A stretch of 64,000 nt of DNA. Origin: Ideonella paludis. Lineage in GTDB: Bacteria > Pseudomonadota > Gammaproteobacteria > Burkholderiales > Burkholderiaceae_C. The notes under the pieces were generated by a model that saw only the letters and a program-made list of their open reading frames with translations, searched no databases and had not been told where the DNA came from. Numbering within the stretch: position 1 is the first letter of the stretch; every line of letters begins with the position of its first letter. The DNA is taken from positions 434,001 to 498,000 of the forward strand of contig NZ_JAGQDG010000001.1 of the NCBI RefSeq assembly GCF_018069865.1. The letters are read 5' to 3'. Shown here piece by piece: positions 16,535 through 28,305 of the stretch. Position numbers and translations under genes: made by a program.

Positions 16535-19442
16535 TCACCACTCTGTCTTCGCGCGGTGGCGGGCCGCCACCGCCGCGATGGGCCAACAAGCGCACCAAGG
16601 TATGGCGCAGGCGCTGCGCATCAATGGGCTTGGTCAAGAAGTCGTTCATGCCAGCCGCCAGCGCCTGATTGCGCTCGGACACCAGCGCTGCAGCCGTCAA
16701 GGCAATGATGGGCAACTGCTCTTTCGAGAAGCGGCGACGCAGCAGCAAAGTGGCCTCATGGCCACCCATGCTGGGCATTTGCACATCCATCAACACAGCG
16801 TCAAAAGGCATGCCCTCATCAACAGCATGCTGCACCGCTTCGATCGCAGCCCGCCCGTCTACCGCCTGGGCCACCTGAACGCCCCATTCTTCGAGCATGG
16901 CCACTGAGATCATCATGTTGACGGGGTTGTCCTCCACCATCAACACGCGCGCGCCGTTGATCGGGTCCACCCCAAAGCCGCTGGTGCCGATGTCCAAGTC
17001 ATCGGCCGAGCCTTGAGGCAGCGGCAGCTCGACCCAGAAGCAACTGCCTTGATCTGGCACGCTGCTGACGCCCACTTCGCCGCCCATCGCCCGCGCCAAC
17101 TGACGGCAGATGGACAGCCCCAAGCCCGTGCCGCCGACCCGGCGGGTGGTGGAGTTGTCCGCCTGGGTGAAAGGGTTGAAGAGGCGCTCTTGGATGTCCG
17201 GCGAAATACCCGGACCGGTGTCAATCACTTCAAAGCGCAGGCGCTCGGCCGTCAGCGACACAGCGCGCAGCCGGATCTGGCCGTGCGAGGTGAACTTCAG
17301 CGCGTTGTTCAAGAAGTTGCTGAGGATCTGGCGCAGCCGCACCGGGTCGCCCTGGACCACGCCCGGCAGGTCCACCCCACATTCGCCGGTAAACACCAAG
17401 CCCTTGGTGTCTGCCAAAGCGCCGTAGGCTTGCTCAAGATTGCTCAGTAATTCATGCAGATCGAACACCCGGTGCTCAATGTGCATCTTGCCGGCTTCAA
17501 TCTTGGAGAGGTCCAAGATGTCCGTCAGGATGCCCGACAGCGTCTCGGCGCTTTCGCTGATCTGCTCGATGTACTGCCGCCGCCGGGGTTCGTCCAGCTC
17601 GGGTGAGCGGGCCAAGCGCGCCAAGCCTAACAAAGCATTGAGGGGGGTACGGATCTCGTGGCTGGTGTTGGCCAAGAAGGCGCTCTTGGCGCGGTTGGCG
17701 CCCTCGGCATCGTCACGCGCCTTGGCCAGAGCCTGCTGGACGTGGCGCTGCTCGGTCACATCTTCCGCCAGCCACAGCGTGCCGCCTGCACCCGGCTGAA
17801 GCGGGTTGAGCGCCTTGCCGAACAAGTGGCAGAGAAAGCGGCTGCCATCACGGCGCTGAAACACACGCTCGACATCCACGCGCTCGCCGGCCCGCAGAGG
17901 CGGCGCCACCACCTGGCTCAAGGCCTCATAGTCTTCGATGGAGGGCGCCAACACGCTGGCATGCTCGCCCAACAACTCACCACCAGCCCAGCCCATCATC
18001 TCCTCAAAGCGTGGGTTAGCCAGAACGATGCGCTGATGGCGGGTCACAAAAATGCCGATCAACGCGGTTTGCAGCACCGCTTCGTGCAGCAGGCGTGCCT
18101 CTTCTGCCGCGCTGACATCGCGCGAGTAGATGACCAAATAGTCCCGGCCCTCCATCTTGAACCGGGCGGCGGACATCAGCATGGCCATGAAGCGTCCGTC
18201 CTTGGTGCGGAAGACCGCCGCCATGCCCTGCACACTCTGCTGGGTCTTCACGCGCTCGACCAAGGCCTCCCGGTCTTCGGGGCGGGCCCATAACTGCAGG
18301 TCCAGCGCCGTGCGGCCCAAAACCTCGTCTTCGGCATAGCCCGTCAGGCGGCAGAAGGTGGGGTTCACCATGGTGAAGCGGCCCGTCTGCAGGTCGGTCA
18401 AGGTGATGACATCGGGGGCAATCTCCACGAGCTGCGACAGCAAGGCGCTGGAGCGCTGCACCGCCATCTCCGCCTGTTGGCGCTGGGTGTCGTCGGTGTA
18501 GATGGAGAGCGCGGCCGGGCCCGTCGGCGTCTGAACTCTGGCGCTGGCCACCCGCACATGGAGCTCGCGGTCCGGCGCGGGCTTGAGGCGGTATTGCACC
18601 GTGGGCAAGCCCTGGCCCACCGGCAATTGCTCGAGGGTCGACTGCCGGGCGTGAACGCGCGCGGCCTCTTCAGGGGGATAGGCGTGCAGCAAAGGCCGGC
18701 GCTGCATCTCCGCCAAATCGGCATACCCGAACAGCGCCAGCGCAGCCGGGTTCGCCTCCAGCACCTTGCCGCTTTGGTGCAACACCACCGCACTGGGAAT
18801 CCAGCGGAACAGGTCTTGATAACGCAGCTCTGTGGCATCCAGGGCTTGGCGGGCTTCGACCTCTGCCGAAGCATCTCGCAGCACGCCCCAAAAGCCCAGC
18901 ACCTTGCCCGTGCCGTCGTCCCGCGGCTCGATGCCCAGCATCATGGTGCGAGGCTTGGTTTGACCGGGCAGGGTCAGCTGCAGGGGCAGCTCGCGCACCG
19001 GCTCGCGCGCTGCCAGCTTGGCTTGCAAGCTTGCGGCATCGTCCGCCGACATCTGCAGACCTGGCCACAGCCACAGCACGCAGGGCGCGTGCACGGGAGC
19101 GTCATGGAACTGGCCTCGACGGTCCCGCAAGGCGAGGCGGCGGACTTGGCCCTCGCGGTCCAACTCCAGATAAGCATCGGCGGCGATGCTGAGCAAACTG
19201 GTGAACCGCTTCTCGCGCTCTTGCGCCTGGCTGCGCTGCGTGTCCCACAGCCGATCCATCATCACGATGATCAGCGCCACCGCCATGGCCGCCACAGCCA
19301 ACACAATGACCAGGCGCCACCACCACGCAGTGTCCGCAGGCACGCTCAGCACCAGCGCAGCGGCCGCTGTGGCCACCAAGGCCACGGCCACCTTGAGGTG
19401 CCAAGGTTCACTCAAGAGAGAGGGGGACTCGGAGGACGACAC
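16527..19442 (-). CDS. Membrane hybrid histidine kinase with four PAS-like regions and a receiver
   Basis: 971 residues. Two membrane helices (about 17-34 and 42-61) are followed by four PAS-type sensor regions (about 80-195, 205-325, 330-450, 455-575). The dimerisation domain has phospho-acceptor H595 in NTSHEIRTP. The ATP-binding domain shows NNALKF (712-717), DTGPGIS and [10 protein letters not shown]-terminal receiver has phospho-acceptor D886 (LMDVQMP) and K938. There is no output domain, so it probably signals through a phosphotransfer protein or separate regulator not found here. The start is GTG 19442 with no clear Shine-Dalgarno and is uncertain by a few codons. Confidence 0.9.
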   Translation of the reverse strand: MSSSESPSLLSEPWHLKVAVALVATAAAALVLSVPADTAWWWRLVIVLAVAAMAVALIIVMMDRLWDTQRSQAQEREKRFTSLLSIAADAYLELDREGQVRRLALRDRRGQFHDAPVHAPCVLWLWPGLQMSADDAASLQAKLAAREPVRELPLQLTLPGQTKPRTMMLGIEPRDDGTGKVLGFWGVLRDASAEVEARQALDATELRYQDLFRWIPSAVVLHQSGKVLEANPAALALFGYADLAEMQRRPLLHAYPPEEAARVHARQSTLEQLPVGQGLPTVQYRLKPAPDRELHVRVASARVQTPTGPAALSIYTDDTQRQQAEMAVQRSSALLSQLVEIAPDVITLTDLQTGRFTMVNPTFCRLTGYAEDEVLGRTALDLQLWARPEDREALVERVKTQQSVQGMAAVFRTKDGRFMAMLMSAARFKMEGRDYLVIYSRDVSAAEEARLLHEAVLQTALIGIFVTRHQRIVLANPRFEEMMGWAGGELLGEHASVLAPSIEDYEALSQVVAPPLRAGERVDVERVFQRRDGSRFLCHLFGKALNPLQPGAGGTLWLAEDVTEQRHVQQALAKARDDAEGANRAKSAFLANTSHEIRTPLNALLGLARLARSPELDEPRRRQYIEQISESAETLSGILTDILDLSKIEAGKMHIEHRVFDLHELLSNLEQAYGALADTKGLVFTGECGVDLPGVVQGDPVRLRQILSNFLNNALKFTSHGQIRLRAVSLTAERLRFEVIDTGPGISPDIQERLFNPFTQADNSTTRRVGGTGLGLSICRQLARAMGGEVGVSSVPDQGSCFWVELPLPQGSADDLDIGTSGFGVDPINGARVLMVEDNPVNMMISVAMLEEWGVQVAQAVDGRAAIEAVQHAVDEGMPFDAVLMDVQMPSMGGHEATLLLRRRFSKEQLPIIALTAAALVSERNQALAAGMNDFLTKPIDAQRLRHTLVRLLAHRGGGGPPPREDRVVIS

Positions 19443-19606
19443 AAGCAGACCAAGACGAACGACCCCTCTGTTTTTGGGGGCATGGCGTTAGTGTCGTTCA
19501 GTGCGCCTGAAAAGACACTGTCGGGAAAGCACGCAGCCGCGCTGCCGTGTGTAAATGCACACCACACCCCTCAAGGTAGGGGGGAGGTAGCACCAAGCCG
19601 CCAAGC

Positions 19607-20431
19607 TCAGGCCCGCACGGGCTTGGCTTGCTGCAAGGCTTGGCGAGTGGCCTGCGCAACCGCCCGGGCCTGGCTGGCAAAGTCCTCGCCAGAGCCGGCA
19701 TAGAGCACCGCACGCGAGGAGTTGACGATGATGGGGCCGTCTTCACGCCAAGCGGCCGCCACCGTGGCGGCCGCGTCACCGCCCTGCGCGCCCACGCCAG
19801 GGATCAGCAGGGGCAAGGTGGGTGCCAGCTCACGCACACGCGCCAGCTCTTGCGGGAAAGTGGCCCCCACCACCAGGCCCAAGCGCTGATCGCGGTTCCA
19901 GGTGCTGGCGGCCAACTTGGCCACATGCTCATAGAGCTTGTCGCCATTGGCCAGGGTCTGGGCTTGCAAGTCAGAGCCTCCTGCATTGGAGGTTCGGCAC
20001 AGCAGGATCAAGCCCTTACCGTCGTACTTCAGGTAGGGCTCGATGGAGTCAAAGCCCATGAAGGGGGACAAGGTGACCGCATCCGCCTGGTAGCGCACAA
20101 AGGCCTCGCGGGCGTATTGCTCGGCCGTGGAGCCGATGTCACCGCGCTTGGCATCCAAGATGACCGGCACATCGGGCGCAGTGCGCCGGATGTAGGCCAT
20201 CAGCTCCTCCAGTTGGTCTTCGGCGCGGTGCCCTGCAAAGTAGGCGATCTGGGGCTTGAAGGCACAGACCACGTCTTTGGTGGCGTCGACGATGCGTGCG
20301 CAAAACTCAAAAATCTTGCCTGCATCCCCCTTCCAAGCGCCGGGAAAGCGGCTGGGTTCGGGGTCCAGACCGACGCACAGCAAGGAGTCGTGGCGGTCGG
20401 TGGCTTGGGCCAGCATGCGGGCAAAGTTCAT
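19607..20431 (-). CDS. pyrF: Orotidine 5'-phosphate decarboxylase, type 2
   Basis: Removes CO2 from OMP to give UMP, the last step of de novo UMP synthesis. 274 residues, the longer type 2 form. The catalytic Asp-Lys-Asp set is in LDAKRGDIG (D93, K95, D98), with CVGLDP near the N-terminus and IPGVGAQGGD near the C-terminus binding the phosphate. It lies 30 bases downstream of purB on the same strand, so the two may be co-transcribed. Confidence 0.97.
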   Translation of the reverse strand: MNFARMLAQATDRHDSLLCVGLDPEPSRFPGAWKGDAGKIFEFCARIVDATKDVVCAFKPQIAYFAGHRAEDQLEELMAYIRRTAPDVPVILDAKRGDIGSTAEQYAREAFVRYQADAVTLSPFMGFDSIEPYLKYDGKGLILLCRTSNAGGSDLQAQTLANGDKLYEHVAKLAASTWNRDQRLGLVVGATFPQELARVRELAPTLPLLIPGVGAQGGDAAATVAAAWREDGPIIVNSSRAVLYAGSGEDFASQARAVAQATRQALQQAKPVRA

Positions 20432-20461
20432 GGGCAGGTCTTTCTGGTTGGAGTGAACAGC

Positions 20462-22045
<1,584 letters not shown>

Positions 22046-22115
22046 TCAAAAAAACACTTCTGGTCTTCATCCCCTCTTTGGACACTCGTTGCGGTGACCC
22101 CGCGGCGTGCATCGC

Positions 22116-22730
22116 ATGAAACTGATCGCTTCACTCACCAGCCCCTACGTTCGCAAGGTTCGCGTTGTGCTGGCCGAGAAAAAGCTCGACTACCAGTTGG
22201 TGCTCGAGGATGTCTGGGCCACGGATGCTGTCCTGACCTCCAACCCGCTGGGCAAGGTGCCTTGCTTGGTGATGGAGGGCGGCGAAGCCATTTTTGATTC
22301 GCGCGTGATCGTGGAGTACGTGGACACCCTCTCGCCGGTGGGCAAGCTGCTGCCTGCCAGCGGGCGTGAGCGAGTGGAAGTGCGCACCTGGGAAGCCCTG
22401 GCTGATGGCCTGCTGGACGCCGCCATCTTGGCCCGCCTGGAGCAAACCTGGCCCGGCCGCAGCGAGGCCGAGCGCTCACAGGCTTGGGTGGATCGCCAAA
22501 TGAGCCGGGTGCACAGCGCCTTGAAGGCCATGAGCCACGGCCTGGGCGACAAAGCGTTTTGCGTGGGCATTTACATGTCCCTGGCCGACATCTCGGTGGG
22601 CGTGGCCCTGGGCTACTTGGACTTCCGCTTCCCGCACATTGACTGGCGCAGCGACTATCCCAATCTGCACAAGCTCTACGACAAGCTCTCGGCCAGGCCC
22701 AGCTTTGCCGACACCGCCCCGCCGGTCTGA
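22116..22730 (+). CDS. Glutathione S-transferase family protein
   Basis: 204 residues with the thioredoxin-like N-terminal domain (MKLIASLTSPYVRKVRVVLAEK; cis-Pro segment GKVPCLVM; E/DSR in IFDSRVI for glutathione) and an all-helical C-terminal domain. The family conjugates or reduces electrophiles with glutathione. ATG 22116 starts at the strand; the in-frame GTG at 22107 adds only three residues. It is divergent from purB, and its last 55 bases overlap the convergent flavoprotein gene. Confidence 0.9.
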   Translation: MKLIASLTSPYVRKVRVVLAEKKLDYQLVLEDVWATDAVLTSNPLGKVPCLVMEGGEAIFDSRVIVEYVDTLSPVGKLLPASGRERVEVRTWEALADGLLDAAILARLEQTWPGRSEAERSQAWVDRQMSRVHSALKAMSHGLGDKAFCVGIYMSLADISVGVALGYLDFRFPHIDWRSDYPNLHKLYDKLSARPSFADTAPPV

Positions 22731-24394
22731 ACCAAAGGCGGCTCGCCGCCATCGTCGCGCAGCGGCTGGAAGCTGTTGGCTCGGGCCAGCGGCCAGTAGC
22801 GCCGATAGACTTCGTGCGACCACGGCGTCTCGCCGCGAATGGCGGCCAGCAGCTCACCGGGCTGCAGAAAATCAAACTGGTCTTGCAGCAGCCGCACTTC
22901 GTCATTGCCGATGCGGCGCACGATGTGCCGCGCGCTCAGCTCACCGGGGTGCTTCAGCCCCGCGGCCTGCACCAGCTCTTTGAGCGCATGCAAGGTGTTG
23001 TCATGGAAGCGGTAGACCCGCTCGGTCTTGTCGCTCACCACCAGGGCGCGCTGGCGCACCGGGTCTTGGGTGGCCACGCCGGTGGGGCAAGCGCCGGTGT
23101 GGCAATGCTGGGCTTGGATACAGCCCAGCGCAAACATAAAGCCACGCGCCGAGTTGCACCAATCGGCCCCCAAAGCGATGGCGCGGGCGATGTCAAAGGC
23201 GCTGACGATCTTGCCCGAGGCGCCCAAACGGATGCGGTCTCGCAGGCCCAAGCCCACCAGCGTGTTGTGCACCAGCAGCAGGCCTTCTTGCAGCGGCGCG
23301 CCCATGTGGTCGGCAAACTCCACCGGAGCCGCCCCGGTGCCACCTTCGGCCCCATCGACCACGATGAAGTCTGGCGTTTGGCCCGTCTCCAGCATGGCCT
23401 TGCAAATGCCGAACCACTCCCAGGGATGGCCGACACAGAACTTGAAACCCACGGGCTTGCCGTTGGACAGCCGCCGCAGCCGCGCCATGAAGTCGATCAA
23501 CTCCAGGGGCGTCGAGAACGCCGTGTGCGCTGCGGGTGAGACACAGTCTTGCCCCACCGCCACACCCCGGGCCTCGGCAATTTCCTGGGTGACCTTGGGG
23601 CCGGGCAGCACGCCACCGTGGCCCGGCTTGGCGCCTTGAGAGAGCTTGACCTCGATGAGCTTGACCTGGGGCTCATTGGCATTGCGCACAAAGGCTTCTT
23701 CGCTGAAGCGGCCCTGGGCGTCGCGGCAGCCGAAGTAGCCTGAGCCAATCTCCCATACCAGGTCGCCGCCGGGCGCGCGGTGGTGCTGGCTGATCGAGCC
23801 CTCGCCCGTGTCGTGCATGAAGCCGCCTTTTTTGGCGCCGGCATTGAGCGCTCGGATGGCATTGGCCGACAGCGCCCCAAAGCTCATGGCCGAGATGTTG
23901 AACACGCTCGCGCTATAGGGCTGGGCACAGGCACCACCAATGGTGATGCGAAAGTCGTGCGAATCGAGCGTGGTGGGCGCCAACGAGTGGTTGATCCACT
24001 CATAACCCTCGCGGTGCACATCCACTTGGGTGCCGAACGGCCGCTTGTCGGGCTCGCCTTTGGCACGCTGGTAGACCATGGAGCGCTGCTCGCGCGAGAA
24101 GGGTGCGGCCTCATGGTCGCTCTCGATGAAGTATTGGCGAATCTCTGGCCGGATGAATTCCAGCAAATAGCGCATGTGGCCAATGACGGGGTAGTTGCGC
24201 AGCACGGCGCGCTTGCTTTGAGCCATGTCGCGCACGCCCAGCGCAAAGCCTGCGGCGCCCAGCGCCACCGCCCACGCCCCCACGCCCCACACCGCCCATG
24301 CCACGGCACCCGCCATGGCCAGGGTGCAGAAAGACAGCATGGTCAGGTAGCGGATGGGCAGGTGCCTATCCAATGCAATCAGCCAAGCAGGCAT
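22676..24394 (-). CDS. Glutamate-synthase-like FMN/Fe-S protein, membrane-anchored
   Basis: 572 residues. Two N-terminal hydrophobic helices (about 16-60) precede a GltB-type FMN barrel domain: AMSFGALSANAIRALN, the GGTGAAP flavin-phosphate loop, and cysteines in CIQAQHCHTGACPTGVA placed like the [3Fe-4S] ligands of glutamate synthase. It lacks the amidotransferase and GXGXG domains, so it is not a full glutamate synthase. Family members are annotated as FMN-binding glutamate synthase family and have no settled reaction. Confidence 0.85.
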   Translation of the reverse strand: MPAWLIALDRHLPIRYLTMLSFCTLAMAGAVAWAVWGVGAWAVALGAAGFALGVRDMAQSKRAVLRNYPVIGHMRYLLEFIRPEIRQYFIESDHEAAPFSREQRSMVYQRAKGEPDKRPFGTQVDVHREGYEWINHSLAPTTLDSHDFRITIGGACAQPYSASVFNISAMSFGALSANAIRALNAGAKKGGFMHDTGEGSISQHHRAPGGDLVWEIGSGYFGCRDAQGRFSEEAFVRNANEPQVKLIEVKLSQGAKPGHGGVLPGPKVTQEIAEARGVAVGQDCVSPAAHTAFSTPLELIDFMARLRRLSNGKPVGFKFCVGHPWEWFGICKAMLETGQTPDFIVVDGAEGGTGAAPVEFADHMGAPLQEGLLLVHNTLVGLGLRDRIRLGASGKIVSAFDIARAIALGADWCNSARGFMFALGCIQAQHCHTGACPTGVATQDPVRQRALVVSDKTERVYRFHDNTLHALKELVQAAGLKHPGELSARHIVRRIGNDEVRLLQDQFDFLQPGELLAAIRGETPWSHEVYRRYWPLARANSFQPLRDDGGEPPLVQTGGAVSAKLGLAESLS

Positions 24395-24554
24395 GGCGTC
24401 ATCCCCTACAAACGTAGATCGAGCGTCGATGCTAGGACGAGGCCGCCGCCCCGAAGCGTTGAAGTTGCAGGGGGTTTGCCCCGCAAATGGGGCTTCACAC
24501 CCAGCTCACAGAAGCCCACTACCATAGGGGCCTTCGCCCTTTTGTACCCGCTGG

Positions 24555-27041
24555 ATGCCTGCCCACTCCTCCTCTGAAACGCCAAGCTGGCGCCGCAAGC
24601 TCAACACCCTGCTGCTGGCCGTGGGCGTGCTGGGCCTGCTGGCCGTGCTGGCGGTGGCGGTGGTGGCCGCCATCTACACCCCCCAACTGCCCGCGCTGGA
24701 CAAGGTCACCGACTACAACCCGCAACTGCCGCTCAAGGTGCAGACGCGAGACGGTGTGGAGATCGCCCTCTTTGGCGCCGAGAAGCGGGTTTTTGTGCCG
24801 ATTGCGCAGATTCCGGCCCGTATGCAGGACGCGGTGCTGGCGGTGGAGGACAGCCGCTTTCGCGAGCACCGCGGCATTGACTTTCGCGGCGTGGCACGCG
24901 CCTTGTTCTCCAACCTCACCGGCGGCATGCGCCAGGGTGCGTCCACCATCACCCAGCAAGTCGCCAAGAACTTTTTCTTGAGCAATCGACGCACGTTTGA
25001 CCGCAAGATCAAGGAGGCTCTGCTGGCCCTGAAGATGGAAGAGGCGCTGACCAAGGACCAGATCCTGGAGCTCTATATGAACCAGATCTACCTGGGCCAC
25101 CGCGCCTATGGTTTTGGTGCTGCCGCTCAGGTCTACTTTGGCAAGACGCTGGACCAGCTCAGCATTGCCGAATGCGCCATGCTGGCCGGGCTGCCGCAAA
25201 ACCCGGCCTTCCACAACCCACGCACCAACTTTGCCAAGGCCCAGAACCGCCAGCGCGTGGTGCTGATGCGCATGCGGGATACCGGCGTGATCACTGAAGA
25301 AGAACACGCGGCCGCGCGTGCCGAGGTGCTGAAGCTGCGCTCGGCGCTGGACGTGCCCGTGCATGCGGAGTATGTCGCCGAGATGGCCCGCCAAGTGGTA
25401 GTCGAGCGCTTTGGCGAGGAGGCCTACCAGCGCGGGCTGACCGTCACCACCACCTTGGTGGCCGAAGAGCAGCGCGCCGCCTTCGCCGCCCTGCGCAAAA
25501 ACCTGATGGACTATGACCGCAAGCAAGCCTGGCGTGGCCCCGAAGACAGCGAAGACCTGCCTGAGGACGAAGACGCTGCCGAGTTAGCCGCGGGCCAATT
25601 GCTCAAAGAGCACCGCGACGACGAAGACCTGCGTGTGGCCATCGTCATGCAAGCCAGCCCCAAAGAAGTGCAAGCCCGCCTGGCCACCGGCGAGCTGCTG
25701 CGCCTGAGCGGCGAGGCCTTGCGCTGGGCCCAGCCGGCCCTGGCCCCCAACGCGCCCAAGGCCATTGCGCTCAAGCGTGGTGCCATCATCCGCTTGGCCA
25801 AGGGGCCGAAGTCCACCCCAGAGAAGCCGCAATGGCTGGTCAGCCAATGGCCTGATGTGCAAGGCGCTTTTGTCGCCCTGGAGCCGCAAACCGGCCGCAT
25901 CCGCGCCTTGGTGGGCGGCTTTGACTTCCAGCGCCAGCCCTTCAACCATGTGACCCAGGCTTGGCGCCAGCCCGGCTCCAGCTTCAAGCCCCTGCTGTAC
26001 TCGGCAGCCCTGGAGCAAGGCCTGATGCCCGAAACCCTGGTCAACGACATGCCGCTGGAGAACGTCGGCAACTGGGACCCGCAAAACTCCGACGGCTCCA
26101 CCGACGGCCCGGTGACCCTGCGCACCGCGCTGACCAAATCTAAGAACCTGGTCAGCGCCCGCGTGGCCCAGCACATGGGCGTGGAGCCGGTGCGGCAATG
26201 GGCCGAGCGCTTTGGCCTGGACGCCAAAAAGCAGCCCGACAACCTCACCGTGGCCTTGGGCGCAGGCAGCGTCACGCCGCTGCAAATGGCCCAGGCCTAT
26301 GGCGTGCTGGCCAATGGCGGCTGGCGCGTCACGCCCCGCGTGATTGAACGCATCACCGACGCCAAGGGGCAGGTGTTGTGGGAAGCGCCGGCCATTGCGC
26401 CATTGGCGGACGCACCCACGGCCGCCGCCTCCTCCGCCCTCCCTGCAGACGGCAGCGCGGACCCCGCCGCCGCCGCAGCCAGCAGCCCCGCCGATCTGTA
26501 CCAAGTGCCCATGCCCGCGCCGCCGGCCGCCGCCCCCGCCGCCTCTGGCGCTGAGCAGCCCGCGGTGCGCGTGATCCCGGCCCGCAACGCTTTTCTCACC
26601 AGCAGCCTGCTGCAAGACGTGACGCGCGTCGGCACCGCCGCCAAAGCCCAGGCCCAGCTCAAACGGCCCGACTTGTTTGGCAAGACCGGCACCACCAATG
26701 ACGCGGTCGACGCCTGGTTTGTGGGCTTCCAGCCCAGCATTGCCGCCGCCGTGTGGATCGGCCACGACGAGCCGCGCAGCCTGGGCCAGCGCGAGAGCGG
26801 CGGTGGCCTGGCCTTGCCTGTGTGGATCGCCTATATGGAGAAGGCCTTGAAGACCGTGCCCGTGCAAGACTTGAGCCCGCCGGCCGGTGTGATGCGCGCC
26901 GACCACGACTGGCGCTATGTCGAGTGGGCCGACGGCGGCTTTGTCCGCAGCGTGGGCCTGCCACCGCCCGAGCCCGCAGCGTCGGGCGCCTCTGCGCCGG
27001 CGCCAGAAGACCCACCCGCCAGGCCAGCCTCCGCGCCTTGA
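24555..27041 (+). CDS. mrcA: Penicillin-binding protein 1A, bifunctional
   Basis: 828 residues. One membrane helix (about 17-41), then the GT51 glycosyltransferase with catalytic Glu in VEDSRFREHRGID (E98) and the GASTITQQ block. An OB-like insert (about 320-430) precedes the transpeptidase, which carries S475-xx-K478 (PGSSFKP), S529-x-N531 (SKN) and the KTG box in FGKTGTTND. It polymerises and cross-links peptidoglycan in the periplasm. An Ala/Pro-rich low-complexity insert (about 615-670) interrupts the transpeptidase domain before KTG, and a Pro/Ala tail ends the protein. Confidence 0.95.
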   Translation: MPAHSSSETPSWRRKLNTLLLAVGVLGLLAVLAVAVVAAIYTPQLPALDKVTDYNPQLPLKVQTRDGVEIALFGAEKRVFVPIAQIPARMQDAVLAVEDSRFREHRGIDFRGVARALFSNLTGGMRQGASTITQQVAKNFFLSNRRTFDRKIKEALLALKMEEALTKDQILELYMNQIYLGHRAYGFGAAAQVYFGKTLDQLSIAECAMLAGLPQNPAFHNPRTNFAKAQNRQRVVLMRMRDTGVITEEEHAAARAEVLKLRSALDVPVHAEYVAEMARQVVVERFGEEAYQRGLTVTTTLVAEEQRAAFAALRKNLMDYDRKQAWRGPEDSEDLPEDEDAAELAAGQLLKEHRDDEDLRVAIVMQASPKEVQARLATGELLRLSGEALRWAQPALAPNAPKAIALKRGAIIRLAKGPKSTPEKPQWLVSQWPDVQGAFVALEPQTGRIRALVGGFDFQRQPFNHVTQAWRQPGSSFKPLLYSAALEQGLMPETLVNDMPLENVGNWDPQNSDGSTDGPVTLRTALTKSKNLVSARVAQHMGVEPVRQWAERFGLDAKKQPDNLTVALGAGSVTPLQMAQAYGVLANGGWRVTPRVIERITDAKGQVLWEAPAIAPLADAPTAAASSALPADGSADPAAAAASSPADLYQVPMPAPPAAAPAASGAEQPAVRVIPARNAFLTSSLLQDVTRVGTAAKAQAQLKRPDLFGKTGTTNDAVDAWFVGFQPSIAAAVWIGHDEPRSLGQRESGGGLALPVWIAYMEKALKTVPVQDLSPPAGVMRADHDWRYVEWADGGFVRSVGLPPPEPAASGASAPAPEDPPARPASAP

Positions 27042-27068
27042 GCGCCCCCTCTGAAAGCGAGCCCATCA

Positions 27069-27362
27069 ATGCGCTACATGGTTGTGTTTGACGACACCCC
27101 CGACATGGCCGCCGTGCGCCAACGCTTGGAGCCGGAACATCTGGCTTTTTTAGAACGTTACCGCAGCGAGATCCCGATGGCCGGCGGCCTGCGCCAAGAA
27201 CCCGGCGGCGCCTACACCGGCGGCCTCTGGATCTTCGAGGTCGCCAGCCGCGAACGCGCCGAAGAACTGATCGCCCTCGACCCCTACCAACAAGCCCACG
27301 CCCGCCGCTATCGCCTGGAGTTTTGGGGCAAGGCGTTGCCGCAGTTTGATGTGGTGATGTAG
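27069..27362 (+). CDS. YciI-family protein
   Basis: 97-residue single-domain protein (MRYMVVFDDTPDM; LEPEHLAFLERYR; GGLWIFEVASRERAEELIALDPY), the ferredoxin-like dimeric fold of the YciI/YCII family. Members have a His-Asp pair of uncertain catalytic role; H and D are present in the EPEH and LDPY segments. It starts 27 bases after mrcA on the same strand. A second, exported YciI protein is encoded at 28627-29070. Confidence 0.85.
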   Translation: MRYMVVFDDTPDMAAVRQRLEPEHLAFLERYRSEIPMAGGLRQEPGGAYTGGLWIFEVASRERAEELIALDPYQQAHARRYRLEFWGKALPQFDVVM

Positions 27363-27423
27363 GGCGGGGAGCTGCGATTGACGGCTGTGCTCAGTGCTTG
27401 CCACTGTTGATGCTTGCAATGGA

Positions 27424-27504
27424 GCTTGGGGGCGTGATTCCGCTCATGTCCCCCGGACGCTGACGCGTCCTCCTCCTTAACTTCGCTACACCACACCCCC
27501 AAGC
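27424..27504. repeat. Inverted-repeat element with inner hairpin
   Basis: Outer arms GCTTGGGGGCGTG (27424-27436) and CACACCCCCAAGC (27492-27504) match at 12 of 13 positions. Between them GGACGC-TGAC-GCGTCC (27455-27470) forms an inner hairpin. On the minus strand the element holds AAGGAGGAGG and, after the hairpin, a GGGGGAC-ATG followed by an 18-codon frame (27447-27391). It could be a leader-like RNA, a dispersed repeat, or both. The rest of 27363-27610 shows nothing else. Confidence 0.5.
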
Positions 27505-27610
27505 CCCACTGCCGTTTGCCGCGCTGCTGGTCTACTTTGCGAAGCCCCATAACTCTGATACACACTGTCGCCAAGCAATAGATCAACGATAGACCCCCTT
27601 GCAGCAAAGC

Positions 27611-28120
27611 ATGACCATCTCAAGCGCAGCGGCATCTCCAGAGCATTGGCTTAATCACACGGCGTCTCCAGAATCCGTACTCGGCCCCTCACGTGGTTGG
27701 GTTCCTCCGTTGTGTGAGTACCGCATTTCCGCGTTCCACGCACGCTGCGCCAGCCTTTGGATTTTTGGGGCAGTTACAGGCCTGCCGGACCATGTGCCCG
27801 CTAGCGGGGAAAGAGGTGGAGCACGGAAACTCGACCTCGCCTTGTGTATATCGCTGGAGCGTCTCAACAGCATGATCGGCATGCCCATGCTCGACCCGGT
27901 ACTCGATGACTCAATGCATAGCTTTGAGCTGGCCTTGCCGGTTTCTGTGACTATCGCTAGAACTAGTGAGCCGCTCCATCCGGGCAGTCCTCTTCATGTT
28001 CTGTCGTTGCGCGGCGAGTCTGAGCACTTCAGCTTTGATGCTCACGCATCGTGGATAGGTGCCTATGGCGGGAAGCATGCGGCCAAGCGATTTTCAGAAG
28101 CGTTTTACATACGTAGTTGA
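27611..28120 (+). CDS. Unrecognised low-GC ORF between two inverted-repeat elements
   Basis: 169 residues, starting MTISSAAASPEHWLNHTASPES. I see no signal peptide, membrane helix or known motif; the composition is that of a soluble mixed alpha/beta protein (ISLERLNSMIGMPMLDP; FELALPVSVTIART). Base composition is clearly lower in GC than the flanking genes. No good Shine-Dalgarno is visible; TTG 27599 is an alternative start. It may be a horizontally acquired gene or cassette cargo. Confidence 0.5.
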   Translation: MTISSAAASPEHWLNHTASPESVLGPSRGWVPPLCEYRISAFHARCASLWIFGAVTGLPDHVPASGERGGARKLDLALCISLERLNSMIGMPMLDPVLDDSMHSFELALPVSVTIARTSEPLHPGSPLHVLSLRGESEHFSFDAHASWIGAYGGKHAAKRFSEAFYIRS

Positions 28121-28262
28121 TTTTTATACTGTCAAGAGTTGGATGCCTTCGCGGAAAGCTGCACCTTGCAGACAAGCAAGTCATAGTGTTCGAAGATTCA
28201 GCTTTGGGGTCAGATTGCCCCCACGGAACGGCGACCCACACCTCATGCAGAAGTCAACAGCT

Positions 28263-28289
28263 TGGCACGCTTGTATTCACAGCGTGCCA
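28263..28289. repeat. 9-bp hairpin
   Basis: TGGCACGCT (28263-28271) and AGCGTGCCA (28281-28289) pair perfectly around 9 bases. There is no T-run. It lies between the low-GC ORF and the larger inverted-repeat element at 28306. Confidence 0.4.
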
Positions 28290-28305
28290 CTTCACCAACC
28301 GCCCC

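Noticed and set aside
24526-24543. GGGC-CTTC-GCCC followed by TTTT before mrcA
   Set aside because: A four-base stem just 12 bases ahead of the start codon; likely chance.
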